DNA from: CAZWKQ01 sp964634005
GTDB lineage: Bacteria > Bacteroidota > Bacteroidia > Bacteroidales > JACABE01
Assembly: GCA_964634005.1 (NCBI GenBank)
Contig: CAZWKQ010000002.1
Span: 186,001 to 250,000, forward strand
Length of the DNA stretch: 64,000 nucleotides
Direction of reading: 5' to 3'
The translations under genes were made by a program, and so were the position numbers. Positions 42,767-52,172 of this stretch are shown here, in pieces. How positions within the stretch are numbered: the first letter of the stretch is position 1; every line of letters begins with the position of its first letter. Below the pieces are notes generated by a model, which saw only the letters and a program-made list of their open reading frames with translations, did not search any database and had not been told where the DNA came from.

Positions 42767-43930
42767 ATGAATAATTCACAGGGTTTTATAAGTTTTCTTA
42801 CAGAACATTTAAGTCAGTTTTTCCAATATACTGCATTTGCAAACTTTACATTAGGTCATGCAATAATGATAGTTGTCGGGTTGTTATTTATATACTTGGC
42901 AATTGCAAAAGAATATGAACCTATGCTTTTGGTACCTATAGGTTTTGGAATAATAATAGGAAACATTCCTTTTTATCCAGGGCTAAAAATAGGGATATAT
43001 GAAAGCGGAAGTGTGTTGAACTACCTTTATTTCGGAGTAATGCAAGGTGTTTATCCGCCGTTGATATTCTTAGGGATAGGGGCAATGACAGATTTTTCGG
43101 CATTGATATCAAATCCGAAGTTGATGTTAATAGGTGCAGCGGCTCAGTTAGGAATATTCGGAGCTTATGCGGCTGCTTTGGGACTGGGATTCAGTCCGCT
43201 TGAAGCAGGTGCTATAGGAATTATAGGTGGTGCCGATGGTCCTACAGCAATTTTCCTTTCATCTAAATTAGCTCCCGATTTGATGGGTGCCATTGCCATA
43301 TCGGCATATTCGTACATGGCTCTGGTTCCAGTTATTCAACCTCCTATAATGAGATTACTTACTACTAAAAAGGAAAGAGTTATAAGAATGAAACCTCCGC
43401 GTCAGGTTTCTAAACTTGAAAAAATAATGTTCCCTATAATAGGGTTGATGCTCACTACTTTCATAGTACCTTCAGGTATGCCTTTGCTCGGTATGTTGTT
43501 TTTCGGAAATTTACTTAAAGAAAGTACTGTTACAAAACGCTTGGCCGATACTGCTAAAGGACCCATGATTGATATAGTTACCATACTTATCGGATTAACC
43601 GTTGGTGCATCTACTCAGGCAACTACATTCTTAACACCAAAATCAATAGGAATTTTTGCTCTTGGTGCTGCTTCGTTTATTATTGCTACTTTTGGCGGTG
43701 TTATGTTTGTTAAAATTATTAACCTTTTCCTTAAGGAAGGTAATAAGATGAACCCATTAATAGGTAATGCAGGGGTATCTGCAGTTCCTGACAGTGCAAG
43801 AGTGTCGCAAGTAGTTGGGCTTGAATATGACAAAACTAATCATTTGCTTATGCACGCCATGGGACCAAATGTTGCCGGCGTAATCGGAAGTGCCGTTGCT
43901 GCGGGTATTCTGCTTAGCTTCTTAGGATAG
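42767..43930 (+). CDS. mmdB: Na+-translocating decarboxylase beta subunit
   Basis: A 387-residue membrane protein with nine or more helices. It decarboxylates carboxybiotin and exports Na+. Diagnostic segments are GIIGGADGPTAIF (with the Na+-site Asp), PLLGMLFFGNLLKE, and GNAGVSAVPDSARVSQ with NHLLMHAMGPNVAGVIGSAVAAG near the C-terminus. It closes the operon and is followed by an intrinsic terminator. Together with the other three subunits it would conserve the free energy of methylmalonyl-CoA decarboxylation as a sodium gradient. Confidence 0.96.
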   Translation: MNNSQGFISFLTEHLSQFFQYTAFANFTLGHAIMIVVGLLFIYLAIAKEYEPMLLVPIGFGIIIGNIPFYPGLKIGIYESGSVLNYLYFGVMQGVYPPLIFLGIGAMTDFSALISNPKLMLIGAAAQLGIFGAYAAALGLGFSPLEAGAIGIIGGADGPTAIFLSSKLAPDLMGAIAISAYSYMALVPVIQPPIMRLLTTKKERVIRMKPPRQVSKLEKIMFPIIGLMLTTFIVPSGMPLLGMLFFGNLLKESTVTKRLADTAKGPMIDIVTILIGLTVGASTQATTFLTPKSIGIFALGAASFIIATFGGVMFVKIINLFLKEGNKMNPLIGNAGVSAVPDSARVSQVVGLEYDKTNHLLMHAMGPNVAGVIGSAVAAGILLSFLG

Positions 43931-43953
43931 AAAGTTTAAAATACATTTTTAAG

Positions 43954-43987
43954 AAAGCTGCCATCTTTTACGGCAGCTTTTTTTTTG
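43954..43987 (+). terminator. Intrinsic terminator after the decarboxylase operon
   Basis: Stem AAAGCTGCC / GGCAGCTTT with a 9-base loop and a run of T, 23 bases after the beta-subunit stop codon. Confidence 0.92.
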
Positions 43988-44006
43988 AATTTTGCTCGGA
44001 AACAAG

Positions 44007-44014
44007 TAAATTTG
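44007..44014 (+). promoter_or_regulatory. -7 box (TAAATTTG) of the beta-helix protein operon
   Basis: A TAnnTTTG match 14 bases before the ATG at 44029. It contains the GTG at 44014, which therefore is not the start codon. Confidence 0.55.
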
Positions 44015-44028
44015 TGAAAATATTTCGA

Positions 44029-45675
44029 ATGAGATTATTGCTGCTATATATAATAATGTGTTTTCCTGTTTACTTGTATTCTCAACAATGTAACTGTAAT
44101 CATTATATATACCCTAATCAGCTTGTAGTAAACGGCAATGATTATAATGTTGTTCCCGGCGATACAATATGCATTATGGCCGGAAACAGGGATTATCTCT
44201 CGCTGTCGAACTTTTTCGGAGATTCGTCGAATTATATAGTTTTCATCAACTGCGGAGGTGAAGTAATAGTAAAGAATAATTATCATCTTTATGGAATATC
44301 TGTAAGCAATTGCAGATATTTCCGACTTACCGGCAGTGGTTACAATCAGAGTTTTTATGGTATAAAGATACTTGAAACGCAGCAAAATATGAATGGCCTG
44401 ACAATAGGAAATAAAAGTTCGGATTATGAGATTGACCATCTTGAAGTTGCTAATACAGGTTTTGCGGGTTTTATGCTAAAAACAGACCCCGGATGCGATT
44501 CGACATTTAATAACGGATACTTCACCCAGTACAATACTTTGGTTTACAACAACTATATTCATAATACAGGAGGCGAAGGTATGTATATAGGCCATGCTTT
44601 TTACGGCGGCTATGTGGTAAACTGCAACGGTCAAAATGATACGGTATATCCGCATTCAATAAAAGGGCTGAGAGTATATAATAATGTTTTGGACAGCACC
44701 GGCTGGGATGGGATTCAGGTTGGTTGTGCCGACGATGACTGCGAAATTTTCGGTAACATCATTACTAATTACGGAACAAAGAAAGTAAACGGTCAGAATA
44801 GCGGAATACAAATAGGAGGAGGTACAACAGGTAAATGTTACAACAATTTTATTTCGCGGGGAAGCGGAACCGGTATTACGGTTTTTGGTACAGGCTTTAA
44901 TACAATATTCAACAATATTATAAACAAATCGGGATACAATTATTTCCCGGGAGATATTACAAAGAAAGTATACGGTATTTTTTGCGACGACAGGACTACC
45001 ATACCCGGAAGCCCGTTTAACATTATAAACAATACTATTGTTGAACCAAAAACCGACGGAATAAGGTTTTATAGTGTATTAAGCAATAATAACCATATTT
45101 TGAACAACATAGTGGTAAAACCCGGTTCTTACGGAGCATACAGCGATTTAACACAAAGCTTTATTTATCTCACAAATGGGGTTAATGCAATAAAATCAAA
45201 TAACTACTTTCATCAAAACTGTTCTCAAATTCAATTCTTGGATACGGTTTCCGAAAACTTTCAGATAAATTCTTCTTCTCCGGCTCGAGATGCCGGTATA
45301 GATGTTTCTAATTTCGGAGTTTTGTTCGATTTCAATTTCTACCCCAGACCCTACAATGCTTTATTCGACATAGGTGCTTTTGAGTACAATTCTAATTCAA
45401 TTTCTGATAATAAGGATGACTGTAAATCTCCTGTATTTGTTTATCCTAATCCTAACAGAGGTAAGTTCAGAATAGTGATAAACGATGAGATAAAACAACA
45501 GCTTACCGATATTTATATCGTTGATTTGATCGGAAATAAAGTATGGGATATAAAAGTATCGGATTTTTTGTTTAGAGAGGCGATAGTGATAAATAAAATT
45601 TTTCCATCAGGGTTATATTTTATAGTTTTACAAACTAATAACACTAAATATCGACAAAAAGTAATTATTAATTAA
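44029..45675 (+). CDS. Secreted parallel beta-helix protein with type A T9SS domain
   Basis: A 548-residue secreted protein. The signal peptide is MRLLLLYIIMCFPVYLYSQ. The body has repeated Asn-rich coils typical of right-handed parallel beta-helices (for example YNNYIHNTGGEGMYIG, VYNNVLDSTGWDGIQVG, NIINNTIVEPKTDGIRF), as in polysaccharide lyases or right-handed beta-helix repeat proteins. The C-terminus (VFVYPNPNRGKFRIV to SGLYFIVL, ending KVIIN) is a T9SS type A sorting signal. It probably binds or cleaves polysaccharide at the cell surface; the substrate is not predictable. It may be co-transcribed with uridine kinase 13 bases downstream. Confidence 0.87.
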   Translation: MRLLLLYIIMCFPVYLYSQQCNCNHYIYPNQLVVNGNDYNVVPGDTICIMAGNRDYLSLSNFFGDSSNYIVFINCGGEVIVKNNYHLYGISVSNCRYFRLTGSGYNQSFYGIKILETQQNMNGLTIGNKSSDYEIDHLEVANTGFAGFMLKTDPGCDSTFNNGYFTQYNTLVYNNYIHNTGGEGMYIGHAFYGGYVVNCNGQNDTVYPHSIKGLRVYNNVLDSTGWDGIQVGCADDDCEIFGNIITNYGTKKVNGQNSGIQIGGGTTGKCYNNFISRGSGTGITVFGTGFNTIFNNIINKSGYNYFPGDITKKVYGIFCDDRTTIPGSPFNIINNTIVEPKTDGIRFYSVLSNNNHILNNIVVKPGSYGAYSDLTQSFIYLTNGVNAIKSNNYFHQNCSQIQFLDTVSENFQINSSSPARDAGIDVSNFGVLFDFNFYPRPYNALFDIGAFEYNSNSISDNKDDCKSPVFVYPNPNRGKFRIVINDEIKQQLTDIYIVDLIGNKVWDIKVSDFLFREAIVINKIFPSGLYFIVLQTNNTKYRQKVIIN

Positions 45676-45688
45676 TTTTGAGCAGTAT

Positions 45689-46300
45689 ATGTTGATTATT
45701 GGAATAGCCGGCGGTTCAGGTTCGGGAAAGACTACGGTTGTTAAGAAGATAATTAAAAGTTTACCCAAGGACTCGGTTTCAGTAATATCTCAGGATGCTT
45801 ATTATAAGGACAACGGACACTTGTCGCCTGAGGAGAGAGCAAAAATAAATTTCGATCATCCGTCTTCCATAGAGTTTAACTTACTAATAAAGCACTTAGA
45901 TTCGCTGAAAGAAGGCAATGCAATAGAAATGCCCATTTATTCGTATCTTACTTGTGCAAGGGCTAAAGAAACAGTTACTGTATATCCAAAAAAGGTAATA
46001 ATAGTAGAGGGTATCCTTATATTAACAAGCCCCAGAATGAGAGACAGGATGGATATAAAAGTATTTGTTGATGCTGATGGTGACGACAGGCTGATGCGTA
46101 TTATTTGGAGAGATTTGGAGGAAAGGGGACGCTCGTTTCAGCAGGTATTGGAACATTACGAGAACTTTGTTAAGCCTATGCATCTTCAGTTTATTGAACC
46201 TACAAAACGTTATGCCGACATAATTGTGCCTCAAGGGGGGAAAAATCAAGTAGCTATTGATATACTGAGTTCCAGAATTAAAATGAATCTTAATTTGTAG
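45689..46300 (+). CDS. udk: Uridine kinase
   Basis: A 203-residue kinase that phosphorylates uridine and cytidine in pyrimidine salvage. Walker A is GGSGSGKTT at 8-16, followed by VSVISQDAYYKD (substrate Asp) and NFDHPSSIEFNLL. The C-terminal HLQFIEPTKRYADIIVPQGG is the family signature. It begins with ATG straight into the first beta-strand. It ends 1 base before the aat gene, suggesting coupled translation. Confidence 0.95.
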   Translation: MLIIGIAGGSGSGKTTVVKKIIKSLPKDSVSVISQDAYYKDNGHLSPEERAKINFDHPSSIEFNLLIKHLDSLKEGNAIEMPIYSYLTCARAKETVTVYPKKVIIVEGILILTSPRMRDRMDIKVFVDADGDDRLMRIIWRDLEERGRSFQQVLEHYENFVKPMHLQFIEPTKRYADIIVPQGGKNQVAIDILSSRIKMNLNL

Positions 46301-46301
46301 A

Positions 46302-46991
46302 ATGCCGATATTTATTATTGACAACAAATCGAAGATACCTGATGTTAATTTAGCGGAAGAGTGCGGCTTATTGGCGTTAAGTGACGATATAACCCCCGAA
46401 TTTACGTTAAAAGCATACAGGAAAGGTATTTTCCCTTGGCCTTCGGACGATTTTTTTATACCATGGTTTTCGCTTGACCCAAGAATGATAATTTACCTTG
46501 ACAGATTCAAAGTATCGGATAGCTTAAGAAGAACAATAAATTCAGGGAAGTTTACCGTTAAGTATGATAATGATTTTTACAAAACCATAGATTATTGTGC
46601 AGATATTAACTATAGGAAACAAGGAGAAACCTGGATTAAAAAGAAAATAAAAGATACGTTTTGTTCGCTTTATGAAATGGGATATGCCCACTCGGTAGAA
46701 ACATACTTGAACAATAAACTTGTAGGAGGCTTGTATGGTTTGTGTATAGGAAAGTATTTCTGCGGCGAATCGATGTTTCATATCGAAAGAGATGCTTCAA
46801 AAGTAGCCTTGTATCATTTGAATAAGCAGTTGAAAGAATGGGGTTTTCTTTTTATTGATGCTCAGCAGCCTACTCCTCATTTGAAATCATTAGGCGGCGA
46901 GGAAATTTCGAGAGAAGAGTTTACGGAATTATTGAAAGTTTATTCAAGGAAAAGGTTCAAACCCGAAAAATGGAATTATTTAAACCAATAA
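46302..46991 (+). CDS. aat: Leucyl/phenylalanyl-tRNA--protein transferase
   Basis: A 229-residue transferase that adds Leu or Phe to N-terminal Arg/Lys of proteins, marking them for ClpS/ClpAP degradation in the N-end rule pathway. The RKGIFPWPSDD motif near residue 40, GGLYGLCIGKYFCGESMFH and DASKVALYHL are conserved family segments. Length is standard. It follows udk by one base. The 192 bases after it contain only a short hairpin before dnaE. Confidence 0.95.
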   Translation: MPIFIIDNKSKIPDVNLAEECGLLALSDDITPEFTLKAYRKGIFPWPSDDFFIPWFSLDPRMIIYLDRFKVSDSLRRTINSGKFTVKYDNDFYKTIDYCADINYRKQGETWIKKKIKDTFCSLYEMGYAHSVETYLNNKLVGGLYGLCIGKYFCGESMFHIERDASKVALYHLNKQLKEWGFLFIDAQQPTPHLKSLGGEEISREEFTELLKVYSRKRFKPEKWNYLNQ

Positions 46992-47060
46992 ATTCGAGTT
47001 GTTAATAATATTTTTTGAAAGTTGCTGTTTAAAAAGCAATTAAAAATTATCAACAATGGA

Positions 47061-47079
47061 AAATCTAACCGTTAGATTT
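47061..47079. repeat. Short perfect hairpin between aat and dnaE
   Basis: AAATCTAA-CCG-TTAGATTT, 8-base arms and 3-base loop, followed by an ATATTTTT stretch. It could be a weak terminator of the udk-aat transcript or an operator upstream of dnaE. Confidence 0.5.
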
Positions 47080-47183
47080 CATATTTTTACAAAAACGGAA
47101 CGGTAGATATATATTTTTCCTATTTATTTGTAATACAAAGTAATAAGTTTATATAAAAGTAATAATTTTCACAAAAAGAAACT

Positions 47184-50100
47184 ATGTCTGAATTTACTCA
47201 TTTACATGTTCATACGCAATACTCTGTGCTTGATGGTGCAGCAAAGATTGCTCCATTGATATCAAAAGCAAAGAAGTTAAATATGAAAGCTTTGGCAATA
47301 ACCGACCATGGGAATATGTTTGGTGCGTTGGAGTTTTACTTTGAAGCATTAAAGCAAGATATAAAACCTATAATAGGTTGCGAGATGTATGTAGCTGAGG
47401 GGAGCAGATTCGACAAAAAAGGGAGAGCCGACCGTAGCGGGTTTCATCTTATTTTGCTGGCAAAGAACATGACAGGTTATCAGAACCTTATTAAGTTGTG
47501 TTCATTGGCCTTTAAGAAAGAACATTTTTACTATACTCCGCGAATTGATAAGGAGTTGCTTAGGCAATACAGCGAAGGATTGATTGCTTCGTCGGCATGT
47601 TTGGGTGGAGAAATACCTTATTTTATTTTGAACGGTGGTTATGAACAAGCCTCTAAAGTAGTAGAGGAATACCTTGAAATATTCGGTGATGATTTTTATC
47701 TTGAGTTTCAGAACCATCACTTGGAAGAGCAGGCGAAGGTTAATAAAGTGCTGTTTCAATTGGCAGACGAATACAAAATTAAGTGTATAGCCACCAACGA
47801 TGTTCACTTTATAAATGCAGAGGATGCCGATCCGCATCATGTACTTATATGCTTGAATACAAACAGGGATTATAATGATGAGAGCGGGATGCACTACAGC
47901 GGACATGAGTATTTGAAATCGGCTGAAGAAATGTACGGTCTTTTCCCCGATCATCCCGAACTGATTACCAATACGCAGGAAATTGTGGATAAGATTGAGG
48001 AATATAAATTGAAAAGGGATGTAATTCTTCCTGTATTTCCTTTGCCCGAGGGTTTTAATGATGAAATGGAATATCTTACATATCTAACATATAAAGGAGC
48101 AGAAAAAAAATACGGCGAGATTACGACAGAAGTAAAAGAGCGGATAGATTATGAGTTGGATGTAATAAGAAATATGGGATTTCCGGGTTATTTTCTGATA
48201 GTTCAGGATTTTATAAACGAAGCCAAGAAGATGGATGTAATGGTAGGACCGGGACGCGGTTCGGCGGCAGGTTCAGTAGTGGCTTATTGCACCGGAATTA
48301 CCAATATCGACCCCATAAAGTATAACTTGCTTTTCGAAAGGTTTTTGAACCCCGAAAGAGTTACAATGCCCGATATTGACGTCGATTTTGACGATGAGGG
48401 CAGGGAAAGAGTATTGAAATATGTTGTAGATAAGTATGGCGAAAACAGGGTGGCTCAAATTGTAACTTTTGGTACTATGGCTGCCAAATCGTCGATAAAA
48501 GATGTTGGACGCGTACTTAATGTTCCTTTGGCTGACACCGACAGGTTGTCGAAACTAGTGCCGGAAACTCCGGGAATAACTCTCGAGAAAGCTTTCGAAG
48601 AGGTTGCCGAACTTAACGAGGAATATAAAAAAGGTAACGATAAAATAAAACAAACTATAGACTTTGCCCGAAAACTTGAAGGAACAACACGTCATACCGG
48701 AACACATGCCTGCGGAGTAATTATAGGCCCCGACGATTTATCGAATTATATTCCTCTTAGTACTTCAAAGGACTCCGATTTGATGGTTTCGCAGTTTGAA
48801 GGTACTTTGATAGAATCGGTAGGTATGCTTAAGATGGATTTCCTCGGTTTGAAAACCCTTTCGATTATCAAAACTGCTTTAGACAACATTTATAAACGTC
48901 ATCATATAAAGATTGACATCGAAAGTATTCCTTTGGACGACCAGCTAACTTTCGATTTGTTTCAAAAGGGCGATACCGTAGGTATATTTCAGTTCGAGTC
49001 GGAAGGTATGCGTATGTATTTGAAAGAACTAAAGCCAAATACCATAGAGGATTTGATAGCGATGAATGCATTGTATCGTCCGGGGCCTATGCAGTACATT
49101 CCTGTTTTTATAAACCGCAAGCATGGCCGTGAAAAAGTAGAATACCCCGACCCGTTGCTTGAGGAGGTGCTTAAACCTACTTACGGAATAATGGTGTATC
49201 AAGAGCAGATAATGCAAACAGCACAAATATTAGGTGGCTATTCCTTGGGAAGAGCCGATTTGTTGAGAAGAGCAATGGGGAAGAAAAAAATGGACCTTAT
49301 GCAGTCGGAAAAATCGGAGTTTGTCAAAGGTGCGGTTGCTAAAGGGATAAACGAAAATAAAGCAAAGGAAATTTTCGATATTATGCTTAAGTTTGCCGAA
49401 TATGGGTTTAATCGTTCGCACTCGGCTGCTTATTCTGTTATTGCTTATTATACGGCTTATCTTAAAGCTCATTACACTGCCGAATATATGGCTGCCTTGC
49501 TCACTCATAATATTAACGATATTAAGAAAATAACCTTTTTTATCGATGAGTGCAATCATCATAAAATACCTGTTCTTGGCCCTTGTGTCAACGAAAGTGA
49601 CCTGAATTTTACGGTAAACAAAAAAGGGGAGATAAGATTTGGTCTTGCTGCCATAAAGGGTGTTGGTGAAACTGCAGCACGCTCTATTATTGATGAAAGG
49701 GAAAAAAACGACATATATAATGATATTTTCGATTTTGCAAGAAGGGTAAATCTGCGGAGTGTAAACAAGAAAAGTTTCGAGGCTCTCGCACTTTCGGGTG
49801 CTTTCGATACTTTCGACGATATGCATCGCGCCCAGTTTTTCCATCAGGAAAGAAACGAAGAAATAAACTTTATCGAAAAAATCATTAAGCATACAACTAT
49901 TTTGAACAGTAATATAAATAGTATGCAACAGAGTTTGTTCGGCGAGGAAGAGGTTGTTGCTGTTCAAAATCCTCCTTTGCCCGATATAGAGCCTTGGTCG
50001 AAATTAGAACAGTTGAAAAAGGAAAAAGAAGTTGTGGGGTTTTATCTGTCGGGTCATCCTTTGGACGATTTTAAACTCGAAATTGATAACTTCTGTAATA

Positions 50101-50645
50101 TTGATATTGAAAAACTTAATTCAACTCCTCCCAATGAGCTTAACGGAAGGGAAATAAGAATGGCCGGTATTCTGTCGTCGGTTAATCATCGTACTACAAA
50201 AAAAGGCGACCCTATGGCTACTTTTAATCTTGAAGATTATACCGGCAGCCTAAATCTGGCACTTTATTCTGAAGAATACCTTAAATACAAGCATGTGCTT
50301 ATCGATGGGCAAATGGTTTACGTAAAAGCACTTGCAAGGCTGAGATTAAATACTAATAATCAGATTGATTATAGAGTTCAGCAGGTTATATTATTGTCGG
50401 AGGTTATTGAGAAGCTCGCCAAACGCGTAAGGCTTATTATTCCTTTGGAAATGATATCGGATGAATTTACCGAAACTCTTAACGACATATTGAAAAAGTG
50501 CAAAGGAAATACTCCTATTAAAATAAGTGTTTCTGATATTGAAGAAAAACTAACTGTCGATTTTTCGGCCGGAAACAGAATGGTCGATGCCGTGGAGGTT
50601 ATTAATAGAGTTAGTATATTCGACGGGATAAAAATAAAGTTCTGA
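47184..50645 (+). CDS. dnaE: DNA polymerase III alpha subunit
   Basis: The 1153-residue replicative polymerase. The PHP domain is at the N-terminus (HLHVHTQYSVLDGA). The polymerase active site has GPGRGSAAGSVVAYC and PDIDVDFDDEGR carrying the catalytic aspartates. The fingers region includes GTHACGVII and YRPGPMQYIP, and helix-hairpin-helix and OB-fold domains follow (VNHRTTKKGDPMATFNLED, about 1000-1030). Length matches DnaE1 rather than DnaE2 or PolC. No proofreading domain is fused. It stands alone with about 190 bases upstream and 138 bases downstream free of genes. Confidence 0.97.
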   Translation: MSEFTHLHVHTQYSVLDGAAKIAPLISKAKKLNMKALAITDHGNMFGALEFYFEALKQDIKPIIGCEMYVAEGSRFDKKGRADRSGFHLILLAKNMTGYQNLIKLCSLAFKKEHFYYTPRIDKELLRQYSEGLIASSACLGGEIPYFILNGGYEQASKVVEEYLEIFGDDFYLEFQNHHLEEQAKVNKVLFQLADEYKIKCIATNDVHFINAEDADPHHVLICLNTNRDYNDESGMHYSGHEYLKSAEEMYGLFPDHPELITNTQEIVDKIEEYKLKRDVILPVFPLPEGFNDEMEYLTYLTYKGAEKKYGEITTEVKERIDYELDVIRNMGFPGYFLIVQDFINEAKKMDVMVGPGRGSAAGSVVAYCTGITNIDPIKYNLLFERFLNPERVTMPDIDVDFDDEGRERVLKYVVDKYGENRVAQIVTFGTMAAKSSIKDVGRVLNVPLADTDRLSKLVPETPGITLEKAFEEVAELNEEYKKGNDKIKQTIDFARKLEGTTRHTGTHACGVIIGPDDLSNYIPLSTSKDSDLMVSQFEGTLIESVGMLKMDFLGLKTLSIIKTALDNIYKRHHIKIDIESIPLDDQLTFDLFQKGDTVGIFQFESEGMRMYLKELKPNTIEDLIAMNALYRPGPMQYIPVFINRKHGREKVEYPDPLLEEVLKPTYGIMVYQEQIMQTAQILGGYSLGRADLLRRAMGKKKMDLMQSEKSEFVKGAVAKGINENKAKEIFDIMLKFAEYGFNRSHSAAYSVIAYYTAYLKAHYTAEYMAALLTHNINDIKKITFFIDECNHHKIPVLGPCVNESDLNFTVNKKGEIRFGLAAIKGVGETAARSIIDEREKNDIYNDIFDFARRVNLRSVNKKSFEALALSGAFDTFDDMHRAQFFHQERNEEINFIEKIIKHTTILNSNINSMQQSLFGEEEVVAVQNPPLPDIEPWSKLEQLKKEKEVVGFYLSGHPLDDFKLEIDNFCNIDIEKLNSTPPNELNGREIRMAGILSSVNHRTTKKGDPMATFNLEDYTGSLNLALYSEEYLKYKHVLIDGQMVYVKALARLRLNTNNQIDYRVQQVILLSEVIEKLAKRVRLIIPLEMISDEFTETLNDILKKCKGNTPIKISVSDIEEKLTVDFSAGNRMVDAVEVINRVSIFDGIKIKF

Positions 50646-50758
50646 TACCTTAGTTAATTTAATATTGATGTTTTTAAGATTATGTCTTAAGAATTGAAAT
50701 ATGATTGATATTTTTCTAATTGCTTTAAAACTTTTTTTTAAAAAAGGAATTTAATTTG

Positions 50759-50766
50759 TAAGTTTG
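50759..50766 (+). promoter_or_regulatory. -7 box (TAAGTTTG) of the thioredoxin gene
   Basis: A TAnnTTTG match 17 bases before the ATG at 50784. Confidence 0.5.
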
Positions 50767-50783
50767 TAAAAAAAATAATGATT

Positions 50784-51101
50784 ATGGCATTAACATTAAC
50801 AGATTCGAATTTTGATACTACTGTATTACAATCAGGATTACCTGCAATAGTAGATTTATGGGCCGAATGGTGTGGTCCATGCCGTATGGTAGGTCCAATT
50901 ATTGAAGAAATTGCCAAGGAATACGAAGGAAGGGCAATAGTAGGAAAACTCGATGTTGACAGCAATCCAAACACCACATCGAGATACGGTATAAGAAACA
51001 TACCTACAATTTTGTTCTTCAAAAATGGTGAATTGGTCGACAAGCAGGTAGGAGCAGTTCCCAAAAATATACTTGTAGCTAAATTAGAGGCTTTACTATA
51101 G
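50784..51101 (+). CDS. trxA: Thioredoxin
   Basis: A 105-residue thioredoxin with the WCGPC active site (C30, C33), the buried charge in VDLWAEW and the cis-proline in RNIPTILFF. It reduces protein disulfides in the cytoplasm. It could supply electrons to the arsenate reductase encoded at 62983-63489, which has the thioredoxin-dependent cysteine layout. An ATG two codons upstream (50778) is also possible; MALTLTDSNF matches the usual family start better. A DUF58 gene follows after 19 bases. Confidence 0.95.
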   Translation: MALTLTDSNFDTTVLQSGLPAIVDLWAEWCGPCRMVGPIIEEIAKEYEGRAIVGKLDVDSNPNTTSRYGIRNIPTILFFKNGELVDKQVGAVPKNILVAKLEALL

Positions 51102-51120
51102 TAGTTTCAACAAAATTATT

Positions 51121-52059
51121 ATGACTAATCCTGCAATTGACCAGAGCCGTATAGAAAAATACGGCTCTTTGGAGTTTTTGGCACGTCAGGTCGTTGAGGG
51201 GTTTATTACGGGCTTGCACAAAAGTCCCTTGCATGGTTTTTCGGTCGAATTTGCCGAACACCGATTGTACAATGCCGGTGAATCTACTAAACATATCGAC
51301 TGGAAACTTTTCGGCAAAACCGACAAGTTGTTTGTTAAGAAGTTTGAAGAGGAAACCAATCTGAGGTGTCAGATAATTATCGACAATTCTTCGTCGATGT
51401 ATTTTCCTTTCAAAAAGAATATCGACAGCAACAATCTAAACAAAATAACTTTCAGCATATACTCGGCTGCTGCAATAATGTATCTGCTGCGTAAACAGCG
51501 TGATGCTACAGGTCTTAGTATTTATTCCGACAAGCTCGAGGAGCATACTCAGTGTAAATCTACTTATTCGCATCATAAGTATCTTTATACCATACTCGAG
51601 AAAATGCTTGTCCCAATATCCACTGATATAAGAAAGCAAACTTCTACGGCTTCGGTTTTACACCTTATTGCCGAGAGCATTCACAAACGTTCGTTAATCG
51701 TTATTTTTAGCGATATGTTCGAAAATGTTCAGGGTAATGACGAGGTCTTTAAAGCTCTTCAGCACTTGAGACACAATAAAAACGAGGTTGTTTTGTTTCA
51801 TGTTGTCGATAAAAGCAAGGAAATTGATTTCGATTACAACGACCGCCCTTATAAGTTTATTGATGTTGAAACAAATAAAGAGGTGAAGATTAATCCGTCG
51901 GAAATAAAAGAGCATTATCATAAAAGAGTAAAAGAGTTTGAAAAGGCTCTTAAGATGAAATGCAATCAGTATCATGTCGATTTTATCGAAGCCGACATAA
52001 ACAGAGGCTTCGATGCTGTGCTTGATGCTTTTTTTATCAAAAGAATGAGGATGTTGTAA
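51121..52059 (+). CDS. DUF58 family protein
   Basis: A 312-residue cytoplasmic protein of the DUF58 family, with the HGFSVEFAEHRLYNAGESTKHIDWKLFGKTD conserved block in two parts (the HIDW motif) and a von Willebrand A-like region with a degenerate MIDAS (IIDNSSSM). DUF58 proteins are usually partners of MoxR-type AAA+ ATPases in chaperone-like complexes. No moxR gene is adjacent here, which is atypical. It is in line with thioredoxin, but a functional tie is not shown. Confidence 0.85.
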   Translation: MTNPAIDQSRIEKYGSLEFLARQVVEGFITGLHKSPLHGFSVEFAEHRLYNAGESTKHIDWKLFGKTDKLFVKKFEEETNLRCQIIIDNSSSMYFPFKKNIDSNNLNKITFSIYSAAAIMYLLRKQRDATGLSIYSDKLEEHTQCKSTYSHHKYLYTILEKMLVPISTDIRKQTSTASVLHLIAESIHKRSLIVIFSDMFENVQGNDEVFKALQHLRHNKNEVVLFHVVDKSKEIDFDYNDRPYKFIDVETNKEVKINPSEIKEHYHKRVKEFEKALKMKCNQYHVDFIEADINRGFDAVLDAFFIKRMRML

Positions 52060-52172
52060 ATTTAGATGTCTTTTAATGACGTTGATTAATTCATTATTTG
52101 TTTTTGATATTAATATGTATGGATTTTTACTGATGATTTTTATAATTTTACCGAGGTTTCATTAGTATTTTT

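Noticed and set aside
39734..43930. ATP-dependent propionyl-CoA carboxylase
   Set aside because: There is no biotin carboxylase gene, and a Na+-translocating beta subunit and an OadG-type subunit are present, so decarboxylation is favoured.
47502..47954. Minus-strand open frame of 150 codons inside dnaE
   Set aside because: Antisense to the conserved PHP and polymerase regions; the composition (Phe/Ile/Tyr-rich) is that of a reverse-complement shadow.
49230..49967. Long minus-strand open frame of 245 codons inside dnaE
   Set aside because: It lies wholly antisense to strongly conserved polymerase sequence and has no recognisable domains; it is a shadow of codon bias.
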